64,000 bases of DNA from Melastoma dodecandrum (Eukaryota > Streptophyta > Magnoliopsida > Myrtales > Melastomataceae): positions 5,952,001-6,016,000 of the forward strand of contig JARUPY010000606.1 in NCBI GenBank assembly GCA_029817715.1, given 5' to 3'. A program made the position numbers and the translations under genes. Below the pieces are notes generated by a model. It was given only the letters and a program-made list of their open reading frames with translations, searched no databases and was not told where the DNA came from. Of the stretch, positions 49,362-61,400 are shown one piece after another. How positions within the stretch are numbered: position 1 is the first letter of the stretch; each line of letters opens with the position of its first letter.

Positions 49362-49436
49362 TTTACCTACTACAGTACCCGCGTGAATATGATCTCCACC
49401 AGACATACGTAAAACTTCAGCTAGTACACGAAACTA
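49362..49436 (-). other. Nuclear plastid DNA: rbcL fragment
   Basis: On the minus strand this reads [23 protein letters not shown], an internal piece of the Rubisco large subunit (one apparent change, Lys to Glu in VLAK). Homology stops right after GTAGGTAAA. About 75 bases, same orientation as the ndhB piece next to it. Confidence 0.88.
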
Positions 49437-49589
49437 CACGTAAAAGAAAATCATGAATTTTTTCCTTGGGGATTCTTGATTGGGACTGAGCTGTATAGGA
49501 ACATAGCATTCTTTTCTGATGAATTAACAATTTGTATCTTCATTTATATGTAGAGGAGAGGCGCCTAATCTTCTGGTCACGTTATATCA

Positions 49590-52500
49590 ATGGTTTGTCC
49601 AGTTGCTCGTGGGAAAATGGCAGTGTTGGCTCGCTGCATTATGGGAGATGGTCTTTTGCAATCTCGGACTGGTAAGTGCACAGTTGTGTGTGGTTTTATA
49701 TGTTCTTGCTGTCAAGGCCATTGCATTGTACATTTTATGTATTCAACTTCGATTTATACTGTTTCTAGTTATTCAATCATTAATCTGGAGGTATAATTTC
49801 AGTTCAGAGTCAAATATTAACACAAACTGTGGTTCTTTTCGTTTTATTTTGTCATTAAATACTCTTGGCCTATTGACTATTGCAAACAAGAAAGTCATTA
49901 AGTTTTTGGAGAGTTATTGGAAACATATCAAATGCCTGCATTGTTCTATTTTGCTACCTTTCTTTGTGGCTTTATAGCTTGTCCCATTTTCAGCAGACAA
50001 AGTTGGTGATACAAAATTGTTAGCTCAAGACATCTATCGGGAATTTTGCGAGGCTGATGAACCAAATTTGCTTAATGAAGAAGGTAATGCTTTGTTCTTC
50101 CTTCTTAAATTGTTTCAGGGTCAAGACCTGAAATTAAATGGAAGCTTGTACTGGTGGCTCTATTGCCCATAACATTTTTGAATTACTAGTATATTACATG
50201 GAACTTTATATCAACGTTCAAGTATATTATGCTTGAAGAAACAAGCTTAACTGGTGTAGATTCAAGTGAGCTTGATATTGATCAGGATTTCTCGCGGATT
50301 GTCCAGTTAGTTATATACGATGAAATTCTAAAAAGGCATTTTAAAGAATGTTTCTGAACCCCAAATGAGGGAACATATTACAATTGGTAAGGCTATAGAA
50401 GTACTATATCTTTTGATAAGTAATATAGCTTAGACGAAGTGTCAATGCCGTCAACCGTTTCAGAAGGCACTGTGCAAGCTTTGAAAGATGCCAAATTTCT
50501 GGGCCTTCTATGGGCTCAACGGGAGATCTTCAATCAGATGAAAGCTTGGGAGAAACCTTTTCAACCCTAAATGCTGCTTTTAATCGATGCATTACCATCA
50601 ATCATGTTGCACCCATGATCTGCAGGCCGATTCATTTTCTTCTCAATCAACTTATCTCGTAGACATTGATACTATTGTGATGGCCACCGATGCGTGAAAT
50701 TGAAAAAATGGGGATTAAATTTGAGATCATATACCATCTTAAATAGGGAACTAGTGGCAAAAGTAGTAATAACATTCACTATTCATGAAATGCTAATGAT
50801 AATCAGACGGGCCATTCAGAACTTCCATCTAGTTTTCTGATGGCATCTTACTTTTTTTGCTGGGGTTATAGTCTGACAAAGTTTTATCTTAATGCTGTCT
50901 AATTTCTATTTCGGTCGTTAGATATGCATATTTTTGGCCTGAAGCCTCTGACCGACGAGCTCCATCTGGTAAGCTCTAGAGTCGTGTAATTTATTGTGGG
51001 TTTTCTTCTACTGATTGAAAATCATTCTTCTGAAGGTAAGCTGCAATGCATGCAAGAAGCCAATCATGGCTAGCCAATATCTGGCTCATGCAGGTATGGA
51101 TTCTGTCCCATAGGTTATGCTCTTGGACGAACTAATGCCTTAATTGTAGAGTAGATTATGCTATTGGAGGCTTCTGGCTATGTAAATAGAAGTTTGATGG
51201 TCGGTGAATCTAGCCAGGGGAATATCAACTACTTCCTTTATAAAATTATTCCTTGTCCAAAAGATATTGCGAGGGGAATATTCTCCAAGGTAGTGAATAC
51301 TTTATTTTGCAGAAATCTGTAAGTTGCTTGGTTCCTCATTTAAAGCTACTCTGGAATCTGATGGGCCAACAAGAAATAAAAGACCACATTGCAAAGAGAG
51401 GAAAAAGTCTCTTCGTTCTACTTCCAGTATGCCCTTCTCTCCCAATATGTAAAGTATTTTAGAGTTTATATGATTCTTTTTTCTGTCTACATGTCCAGGT
51501 CTGCATTTTATAACTGTCCAAAGATGTAAGGTCCTAGATAGTTTGGTAGATAGGGGCTTGGCAACATTCCTATACTAGCCTGGCGCTTGAATTTGTGTTG
51601 AAATGCCAAAATTTTACCCCTAAAAGTGTTGGTCATGAAAGAGAAATGTTTAGTAAGCCTTGAATCTACTTTGAAATCGCCTTAAAGTTTACAAATATTT
51701 AGAAGGTAGAGTAGTCCTTTACTGGAACACAGTACAATTAACTTTTCTGGTTATTTGAAAACATTGAAGGGAGCCGATCTAGGTGTCTTGTGTTCCCCCT
51801 TTTGAGGTGTCCTCACGATGAGTTTTCCTTTTCCATGTCATATTAGTTTTAAAAGTGTCACATCTTTGTTTTTTGTATTGCCTTTTAGAAATTTGAACTA
51901 AATGCCTATTGTTTACAGGGAGTTAATTTTTCCGGTGACATCCTATTGTTTTTGTGAATATACTTTCATACATTTTATTATTCTTCCTCTGCAACAAATC
52001 TCCACCTCTATTCTAGGAAAGCCGGCTGGTGTCGATAATGGACACATTGTTAAAGGTCCACATGTTGTTCCTCAAAATGGTGGTTACTCAGCATGCTCAA
52101 TGCCACCTCCAATGAAGCGGCCTAAGTTGTATGGTTTCTATAAATCATATGCATAGTTTTCAATTTTACCAAGAAGAAACAAGCAGTCCCCTTAATAAGT
52201 GAATGCTTTTATTATTAGAGATCAACGTAACATGACGCTGAAATAACTATGAGGAATGCGAATCTTTTTTTGAAGCCTTGCCAAATGTCGATCGTGACAC
52301 CTAGAAGTGCAGAAGCAGAGTTTCCTGTCATCAGCTGTTCATGTTTGGTTTCACATTTCCCGAAACTTCTGTCATTTTTCTTGTCATAACTGTGCACGCT
52401 TTCATGACGTACCGGGATAATACATGAATAGTATTTGACAGGTGATGGTTCAAATCCCACCACCCCCATGGTGTACTATGTTTAAATTAAGGAGAAAACA

Positions 52501-54566
52501 CAACGAAAAGGCCACTAATCTGAAACTTAAAAATCCATAATCCATCTTTTCTTTTTCTCCATGAAATAGGTCTTCTAATTGATATTCTTGCAGGATAGCG
52601 GGTCACCATCCTTCAGAAAGGGACGGTTCCAGGATGATGTCTGGATCAATGAGTAAGTATTCATTGATTGATCATAATACCCTGGATCAGTGTTGTACTG
52701 ATGTTCTAAGCTTTGTTGCTATAGGATTACTAAGAAGTTAAATCCCATCATCTAATTAACGCTTTTTTTTAAAACGAACAATTTTGCATTATGAAAGTTC
52801 ATCCTCATAATAAGGTAGCTAGGTGGAAGATCCCAATGAAGATAACTGAGAGCATGTGATTGGATAGGATCAAATTGCAGGATCCTGCGAATTTGCTAAA
52901 TTTATGTCTTAATTAATCAACTTCTACACATTTGATGATTGAACCAGAGAACCTTAGAACATGCCCTATAAACTGTTTGCAGAATAATCACTTCATAGTT
53001 GTCAAAGTTTGTTTCCCTCATTTATCATGCTTTTTGATTCTTTGGATCTGGCATATCTATTTTGGATGAACTAAAATGTCGCCTGGTTATGTTTTTTTCA
53101 GAGGCCATCCTTTGTGATATATCTCCCTCCCATTAAGAAATGTTACGTGATTATCCTGTGGACAAATCAAAGTCAACAGAAGTCAATGCCAAAGGCCAAT
53201 TCTCTGCGGGTATCTTGTTTAAATATTTTCTTTTAAAATTGAAATGGCTGGCATTATTTCAGAAGAATGAAGAACTTTCTTGTTGTCTCTAAAGAAGCAT
53301 GTCATTACTTCATATGAATGTAATTTTCTGACAATTGTTATCATTAGGTATTCCCGCTCCACTAGCTAGCAAAATTTATTATTCACAGCGAAGCAGTCGA
53401 CTCCGATTTGTGCTTACAGAATCACATTAGACGGTTGCAACTGAAGGCCTTTCCAGTTCCTTGGTAAGTCTAATGTGGTGTGCTAATGCAGCTTCAGCGT
53501 ACTGAGTGAATGAGGAAACATAAGCAAAACTGTATTAATCATGCATGGATGTTTTAATGCATCATAATAATTATATATTTTTCCTCCTGGGTGACATTGG
53601 ATAAATAGGCTCAATTTAACAACTGTGTTTCTCGTACAAAGAAAGCCTGGGCTTCAGGGATTTGAATTTACATTGGCTTGTGCTGATTTGCCTGCAATAA
53701 TTTTGGTCAGCTGGATTAGTACACTTGTTGGTCGACCAAGGTGGATGGTGTGATCCTATTCAGGAATAATCAATGTTACATTATTTGCAGGATCCCCGTG
53801 AACAATGCACAGTTATTCCAATGGATCCTGGTCCTTTTCTTAGGAGGGGTTCTGAGTTATACCCCGATACCTCTTTAGGATGTGTACAGACTTCCAATGG
53901 ATCAAATCATTTTTCTGATACTGCATTGAGGCCAGAAGACTTTCCATTTCCTTTGGTTGGAAAGAATTTGTCCCCTAAACTTCATTCGTTTGCTGGAGAG
54001 TCTGGTAATTTTCATCGAATTCACATAATTCTTCTGTTTGATGGAATGAGTTTAATAAGTTTTGATCGGCAATTAACTTTAGACCTTGACTTTCCAGTAT
54101 CACAAGTAGGTCACCAATTAATGGCCACAACTTGGACTTCATTTCCAAACCATGAATTACTCCCTGCGTGTTTAACCAGGCACGGGACAAAGTTTTCTCT
54201 TACTCTTGCCGGAGAGACTTTTATTTTTTCAAGACTTTTCTTGGTTATAAATGGGAAACGTTTGCTAACCCAGATTTCTTCATGCCCTACATCGTCCTTA
54301 TACTAAGGGTGTTTCAAATTTGTAGTTGAGTAGGACTCTTTCCTAAGATCAAGTATCGTGTAAGGTTCAGATATTGGGTATTTTGTTTTCTCGTGGCTCC
54401 GCCTTTTTTAATGCACTAATGTATTTATGAACGGACAACTGACATAGTTTGCTGGTGAGGAGTCTCTATCTTCACTGAAAAAATTGATGCGGACGGATTA
54501 TGCTCTTGATTTGCAGGAAAATCTCTTCCAGCTCAGCAGCCAAACGGAAGCGTTCCCATTACTTAG
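49590..54566 (+). CDS. Uncharacterised plant protein with CxxC-H-C zinc motif; two in-frame stops
   Basis: Eleven exons (49590-49671, 49994-50083, 50922-50968, 51036-51093, 51313-51426, 52017-52128, 52594-52652, 53102-53209, 53348-53463, 53791-54004, 54517-54566) splice with perfect phase agreement. The product starts MVCPVARGKMAVLARCIMGD, has HIFGLKPLTDELHL, then CNACKKPIMASQYLAHAEIC (C-x2-C-x11-H-x3-C), basic KERKKSLRS, IPAPLASKIYYSQRSSRLR, and ends QQPNGSVPIT. I recall plant proteins of this shape, all uncharacterised. The motif resembles SGF11/ATXN7-type fingers of SAGA modules only loosely. TAA at 53134-53136 and TAG at 53428-53430 lie in frame inside otherwise clean exons, so the encoded protein would stop after the KAILCDISPSH segment. 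It is either a young pseudogene, a truncated functional form, or a consensus error. Confidence 0.65.
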
Positions 54567-55394
54567 TTCCGATAACAGAGATCCAGGAATGAGGTTAGAG
54601 TAGTCGCTTTATTTTTTATTTGTAGTCCATGAGTACATAATATTGGAGATCACACCGAACTGCGCATCCCTGGATCCCGGTTAGTCTCGGGACACCGGGG
54701 AAAAGGATGGGCAAACACACCAACCTCGGGAATATGTCATTTTCACGCCTCGCGTAATCGGTCTTATGGCAGCACATGTTTTATTACCGTGTAGATCCAT
54801 TCTTTCATTCCTTAGTCTGCACATGATGGTGTCAATTCATAGTTCCACGGCTGGCACTCTTTCGTCGTTGCCGGCCGTTTGGGAATTTCATCTACCATTG
54901 TCCAACGTGTTTGTTTTCTTTGTCCTAATATTTAACATTATTATTATTTAGTTCCAAAATATGGCATGTAACGAATAAACCTGAAAGAAATGGAACAGCA
55001 ATCAAGGTTGTGGGTTGGCGATGCGAAAGTACCAGAAAAGTCAAGCAAAATATTCCTAATCGCATTTTAATCACAACAATAATCAAACCCCAAGGCAAAG
55101 AAGGTAAAAAAGGCGGGCGGGGGGAGATTTTATTTCGATACGACCGAGGAGGAGGGGGACGATGTTAAGAAGAAACTGCCAAATATCCTTAAGAGGACAA
55201 GGAGGCTTCTTTGTTTAGCCCAACAACTCACTCGAACCTGACAAACCCTTCTCCCCTCCCTCCCTTCCTCCTATAAATCTTTTCCCTCTCCGCCCGCCTG
55301 CACTTCTCGGTTCCTTTTCTGCCCCCACGCCCCTCCCTCCCTCCCTTTCGGATCGCGTGCTGTGTGTGTGTGTGTGTCTCGTTTTAGTGTTCTG
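54567..55394. other. Spacer and promoter of the acyl carrier protein gene
   Basis: 3' flank of the preceding gene, then a GC-richer promoter with a TATA box at 55271-55278 and a gt-repeat (about 55361-55377) in the leader. No coding sequence recognised. Confidence 0.55.
55271..55278 (+). promoter_or_regulatory. TATA box of the acyl carrier protein gene
   Basis: ctataaat within CT-rich sequence, about 117 bases upstream of the ATG at 55395, consistent with a leader of roughly 85-90 bases. Confidence 0.6.
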
Positions 55395-57325
55395 ATGGCG
55401 TCGTCGGCTCTTAAGGCTTCTTCCTCCCTCTGCGTGAGGCCCTCTCTGTCCCAGGTTTGCATCTTCTTTTCTTCGTTTTCTTTTTTGGGGGTGGAGGGTT
55501 GGGGGAGGTGGCTGATTCTTGGTTGGTTTCGGCGATCAAATGTTTGATGATGGGATTCGTCGGTTTCCGGCGTAAAGTTTGGAGCTTTGTTGGTTCTGTC
55601 CATCTGGGTCTGTGATGCACCTGGAAATGCTAATTTCAATTCAGCCTCCAATAACAGCACCGTCCAACACCACCTCCGACAACCCAAGCGCCAGAATTTT
55701 CCCCCCAACCTCCTACACACACTTCCAGGCAGCAACAACCTTTCCCCCTCCCTGCTGTCAGCAGCCTCTCTCTCTCCATAACAACCAAAACAAACTGACT
55801 CCCTTCCTTCCCCCCATCGTGTATCTTAAAAAGAGAAAGATAACAGGGCCTAGTGGGCTTGCTAACATTCTACCCTAGCCCACTCCGCTATTAACAAACT
55901 TAACTCTCTTCATCAATCCTTCCTCTGCAATTCCAGACAGCCATCTTCTGCACTTCAATAACTCCCGTCCGCATCTCCCACCTTCTCAGCCATCCTCGCC
56001 GCATCAGTCTGCTTCGGTTTGGATTTGCATTTGGTGTTGTCGTTTACGGAGGAATGGGACAGATTGAGACGGATTGTTGTTGTCGATTAATTGCTGGACC
56101 ATGCTCTGATTGATTTCTTTCACCTCTGATCGATGCATTGGATATTTCCGAAGAAACAATTGAACATGTTGGGAAATCAGTGTCAGTGTGTCATTATTGC
56201 ATGAGTTTATCCTTCATTTTCGTGGAAAAGAAGTGTTTGAACAAGTTGGTGAATTTGTATGGTGATGGTGGCAAGGATCAGACGAGAACAACCCATTTCA
56301 GGATTACCATGGATGGGTTTGTTCAGTTGTCGATTCCCTTTTGAATTTTTTTATGTTTATTTTGGTGGGCATTCGATCAGCTAATTGTCGTGTAACAATT
56401 TGCATTGTAGATATTTTTGGGTTGAGTTCTTTTTTTTTATAGATAAATGTTCTTGGATCTTATGTGCTGTTGCTTGTGATCTTGTGCAGCCAAAGATTTC
56501 TGGCTTGAGGTCTGCCTCACTTCCCATCAACAGGAAAGTATGTCCGTCTCTTACATCCCGCCACGTCCTCCAAATATGCTGTGCGGTATGTGTCATATTG
56601 CTACCTTATGTTTGCAGCCTCATGATGTTTTATGTGTTTAGAGTTTCTTTGTTAGGTTTCATTGGTTGTGTGTGGAACTATATATTCCATATATTTGAAT
56701 AATGTGTATTGGCCTGGGCAATTAGATTTGTGACGATGTGGAGGAGAAATCTGGCTGGTGCAATGTATGCCAAATATTGTAAATATTTAGTTGGACTATA
56801 CATTGAAACTAACATTTTGTTACACTTGCTGGATTGATGCAGGCGAAGCCAGAGACTGTGGATAAGGTCTGCAAGATTGTGAAGAAACAGCTTGCCCTGC
56901 CTGATGATTCTTCCCTAACTGGCGAGTCCAAGTTTTCTGCCCTTGGAGCCGACTCTTTGGATACGGTAGGCACAACTCAACTAATTATGACATTATCATA
57001 GTGCATCTATTTTTCCGTTTACAAATCATGTCAAAAAGACTTGCAAAATCATATATTTCTGCTGTTTATATCAGCGTGCCTTCACTTAATTTGCATTGTC
57101 ATGATCACATAACAACATAGTGATGTCCTTTGCCGTTTGTAACATTGTTCTTGATTGCTGGTTATGGGATAGTAAGCCGCTGCTTCATTATTGTAGGTGG
57201 AGATTGTTATGGGACTGGAGGAAGAATTCGGGATTAGCGTGGAGGAGGAGAGCGCGCAGGCCATCACCACTGTCCAGGAGGCCGCGGACATGATCGAGAA
57301 GCTGATGGAGAAGAAGGGGGCTTGA
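55395..57325 (+). CDS. Plastid acyl carrier protein
   Basis: Four exons (55395-55454, 56490-56585, 56843-56965, 57197-57325) close in phase to 135 residues. Residues 1 to about 52 ([32 protein letters not shown]) are a chloroplast transit peptide. The mature ACP begins near [20 protein letters not shown]. The 4'-phosphopantetheine attachment Ser is in [18 protein letters not shown], split by the last intron between Thr and Val as in other plant ACP genes. The end is [17 protein letters not shown] carries growing acyl chains for the plastid type II fatty-acid synthase. The transit-peptide exon is isolated by a 1-kb first intron, the usual arrangement. No defect seen. Which ACP isoform it is cannot be decided. 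Confidence 0.95.
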
Positions 57326-58447
57326 GAGAGACCCTCCTAGACTAGGGGAGATCCTAAAGAGGCCATTGAATTTCCTTTCCCTTTTTTCTGCCTTCAATTT
57401 CAATCTGTTACGAGTGTTTCTGTCTATGGAGATGATGATTTATGGTGGCCTTTTAAGTGGTGTTTGGAATTTTCTTAGACTGTAGTAATTTTTGCCCGAA
57501 TTAGAGTCCTCTGTTTTATTTATTTCTTAGCCCCACTTTCCTTCTCATGTAGATGGAAACGAACTATGTCTGGGTGTTGTCTCACTGTTGAAGGTCCTTT
57601 TGGCAATGAATAAACTTTCTTCTTTTGACATTCCCACGTTTGGCGAATGAACTCTGGTTTTAGCATCTCTTTGAATGATTATGCATGACCATTGTGCTGG
57701 TTTGGTAGTAGATTCAAAATCATCAGGGTATACCAGTTATTTGGTGGCTAACTAGGAAAAAATTGAAAAAGAGATTAAGTAGGGGGAATTGAACTCGGGA
57801 CCTCTCGTAGCCTAAGCGAGAATCATACCACTAGACCAAATGCCTTTGTCCAGTCGCTTTTACAAAATTTATAATATATATATTTTCTGTATGGTGTTTC
57901 CCTCCAAACGAAGCCCTTTTGCCGGGTTTCCCTCCACCAGGGCGGTAATAAAAGGAAAACCTACTTGGTTTTTGGAGTCACACCGTCGTCCCCCACATTC
58001 CCTTCTACCTCATGTCCCCCGCCCCTGCCCATTACGACGACTGCTCCGTCTCCGGTTGTCAGGCGGCGACGGATCAAGCTTCGTATCGTTTCGCGGCCGC
58101 TGACTCCCCGGGTGAGAATTTACCCCAGGCATTCGAATTTTTGGTTCTCAATTATCAGCCGGGTGGGAGGGGGGGTTACTTTCTTCAGTTATGTGGCTTT
58201 TTATTCTGTTATTGATTTGCCCGAAAGCTTTCTCGAGAATCCTCCAACCCGAAAGTTTCGACTTCTCAGGGGTTTCTGAAAAAAAAGGATTTGTGGAAAT
58301 TCTTGTGGGAAGGCAAGATGTTGACTTTTGATTTGGGTGTCGCTCAAAATCAGGATCGTAGCCTTCTTTTGTTGTCTGAGTTCGTTTATGACTTTCGGCG
58401 ATTGCTTGGAACGTTATATTGTTGTGTTCTTGACATTATTAGGGAAA
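57326..58447. other. Spacer between ACP and BRCT genes
   Basis: ACP 3' UTR, then the tRNA-Pro-like relic at 57783-57844, then the promoter and leader of the BRCT gene. Open frames at 57840-58279 are CT-rich leader sequence, not convincing genes. Confidence 0.5.
57783..57844 (-). pseudogene. tRNA-Pro(AGG)-like relic
   Basis: On the minus strand the segment ggcatttggtctagtggtat leads into an anticodon arm ctcgcTTAGGCTacgag with AGG in the anticodon position and then gaggtcccgagttcaattc. This follows plant tRNA-Pro through the D and anticodon arms. The C-A mismatch at the base of the anticodon loop, a T stem that cannot pair (ccgag against ccccc) and the lack of a matching 3' acceptor strand show it is not functional. 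The A box is good and the B box imperfect, so it may be a SINE head or a tRNA pseudogene. Confidence 0.65.
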
Positions 58448-61400
58448 ATGGCGGAGGGTGTGACTGTCGACGAACCTACTGTACCATATGAGGGCGGTGG
58501 GTTCCTGGAGGACGGGGTTTTCGAGACGCAGGTCTTGGATCAGTTCGAAGAGAATCAGTTGGTCGGCTTTGATTGCGAGACGCAGGTGGTGGATTTCGAG
58601 GAGGGCCTTGGGAATGTGCAGACACAGGTCTTGGATCAGTTCGAAGAGACTCAGTTGGCCAACTTCGAATGTGAGACTCCTGTGGTGGATTTCGAGGAGG
58701 GCCTTGGGAATGTGCAGACTCAGGTCTTGGATCAGTTCCAAGAGACTCAGTTGGTCAACTTTGATTGCGAAACGCAGGTGGTGGATTTTGAGGAGGGTCT
58801 TGGGGGCGTGCAGACCCAGGTCTTGGATCAGTTCCAAGAGACTCAGTTCGTAAACTTTGAGTGTGAGACACATGTGGCGGATTTCGGGGAGGACCTTGCG
58901 AATGTGCAGACCCAGGTCTTGGATCAGTTCCAAGAGACTCAGGTCGTCAACTTTGAATGCAAGAAACAGGTGGTGGATTTTGATGAGGGCCACGAGAATG
59001 TGCAAACCCAGGTCTTGGATCAGTTTGAAGTTGTTGCAGATAGTGGTAGCGAAGATGAGGACGAGGGAGGAGGTACCAGTGGAAGCGAGACTGAAGTGCT
59101 CGGGTTGAGCAGTGATGAGTTAGGTGATGAAAATACTTCCGGGAAAATAAGAAGTGGTTCATGCAATGAGCAGGTGACTGGAAATAGTCTTAAGTCCATG
59201 AGCGTGGAAAAGAGAGATCATTCGGGCATCTCATATGATGGGCATTCTAGTTCCGGTGCGAGTTCTTTATCCCTCATGGACCGACTTATCTTACTTTGGA
59301 GGCCTCACTGTTTGTCCTCTTCTGGTTCTTTATTTCACTAACTGCTTTTAATGCAAAATACATCATCTGTTCTGGCCATTACGTTTCCTAACTTTCTATT
59401 AGAACTACAAGCTTAGTAAGTTATGAGCTTTAGCACTCTTCCAAATTAACATTCTAGTATTTACTTTTTCGTTTTTGAATTAATGAGATGTAAAGTCGTA
59501 AACTTGGTAGACTAGGCAGGTTTGATCTGTTCCTTTTCTATCGCGCTATAGTCCATCGATTAGTTCTTATGGTGAATCTGCTTCTCCTCTAAATAAATTT
59601 CTTTCCGTCCACATCCTGCAAATCCCGCTGTTGTGATAATTTATCTTAACAGAAAGTCGCTCGGTCTGAGTTCTGGATGTCTGCTCAAAACAAGTGGGCT
59701 TTGTGTTACTTTTTTTTTTGTACTTACCTTTTTTACTGTCCATTATTTTACTGAGGAGGTCTATTTGTGTATACGCCAATCATTAATGTGGCTAAGGACC
59801 TTGTGATTTTGGCGCACAGTTGTGCAGTGTTAACTTTTCTCTTCATTTTGTCAATGTCGTTGCATAGGTTCTGTTAGGAGGGGATTTACCTCCGTTCGCT
59901 CAGCATCAATGAGAGCTTCCGGATTGGCTGCTCGCACCTTGCAGATGGGAGAGAGTGGATCTTGTTCCCTACCAAACAATGAGCATTCTCTTGAAGGAGA
60001 AAAAAATGCATGTGTGCAGGCAGAAGTCCATCGCGATGAGGGGCTCATGAATTTGAATGGAATGAAGTGCAAAGTTGGAAGTTCAGCTGTTCGAAAGCTC
60101 TTTTCAGAGCATGATGATTTGGATAGCCCAGACGAAATCCCAGAAAGGAAAGATGCATCTCTGGGAGTTACTCCACCAGCTGGGTTAAGTTATGTGGACT
60201 CTCAAGAACCAGGAGACTTGTCACAAGAAAAAGCACTTGAATTTGTGGACAAATTTGTCAAAGATAATGTCGAGGAAAGTCCTATCAAAATTCCCTCTTC
60301 TATGACCTCTCAAGAAAAACCATTACCAATCTCAGGTGTAAAAGGGCAATATATTCTGGCTAGAAATGCCAATATGGCCACTCCAGGAGAAACTTATGTA
60401 TTTAATTGGGATGATAGCCGTGAAGATGAAGGCGGTGGAGATCTCTTCTGCAGGAGAAAGGAAGAATTCTTTCACGGTGTAAGCATACATAACCCGTCTA
60501 TGACTGATCCAATTAATTGGAAGAGGAGACTTGGTGAGACAGGAGATAAAGCCAAGCCATCAACTATTCCTTGCAAGAGAAAGAGAGTATCTACTTTTAA
60601 CTCAGGGGCAAAGCTGTTTATGGATAAAGGCAGCAATGAAACGAGTAAGAAAGATATTGGATATCAGTGTAGTGAACATTTTGATGCAGATTCCTCTGGA
60701 GGGCACCTGGAGGCAGCCTTTGATGATGCGACTGTTCAAGTTATGCCTCAAGCAGGCCCAGATACACAAATGGCTGCTGAAGCCATGGAAGAATTGTGCA
60801 TGGGGGTTACTCTTATTGACAATTCCAGCAATGACAGCTCTTATGATTTTGTGAGGAATCTAAAGAAGGGAGTTCAAAAGCAGACTCTAGATTATGCATC
60901 GCCTAGAACTACTCTATATTCTGTGGATAATGGTTCTCCAGCCAAGAAGTCATCCATTTTCCAAAAGAAGCGGTCTAAGAAATCAAAGGAGCCTCAGTGT
61001 TTTGATATCAAATCTGACGGGTCAAGTAAGATTGTTTTAGGCATAGCGGCAAAGAAAAACATCCAAGCCATAGCTTCATATAATTCAAAAGAACAACCGG
61101 GTGAAAAGGGTGGCATGTATTTGCTAACAGGAGATGGTTTATCTGTGGAAAAACGAACGAGATCGTCCTTGGCGGCAGGTGAAGTGTCCCGAGCTATTAC
61201 CGGTGAGAGTGTTCTTAAAAGGAAAAGAACAAAAAGTGTGGGAAATAAAAATCAAAGAAGGGATGCCTCCTGTAAGGAGGTTCGACAAAAGGGAAATTCT
61301 AAACTTGTATCTGATGAATCTTGTGAGCTAAGAAATGCCGAAAGGTCTGCTAATTCTGCTGGCGTTATTGATACCGGTATTGATAGCCCCAGAATAAAAT

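Larger units (their letters stand above)
47742..49589. other. Divergent promoter and long 5' leader/intron of the next gene
   Basis: 47742-48240 separates two divergently transcribed genes and likely serves both. About 48240-48540 is probably the 5' UTR exon of the + strand gene, with a donor near ggatcgag|gtgcgt (48540), followed by an intron of about 1 kb that contains the plastid-derived insert at 49212-49436. The exon limits are inferred. Confidence 0.45.

Noticed and set aside
52435..52475. tRNA-like T arm (ggttcaaatcccacc)
   Set aside because: Only the T-loop motif is present; no D arm, anticodon arm or pairing 5' acceptor could be found upstream.
58439..59005. 188-codon minus-strand open frame
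   Set aside because: It is the antisense of the 96-bp coding repeats. One open unit repeated five times gives a long open frame without any independent sign of a gene.
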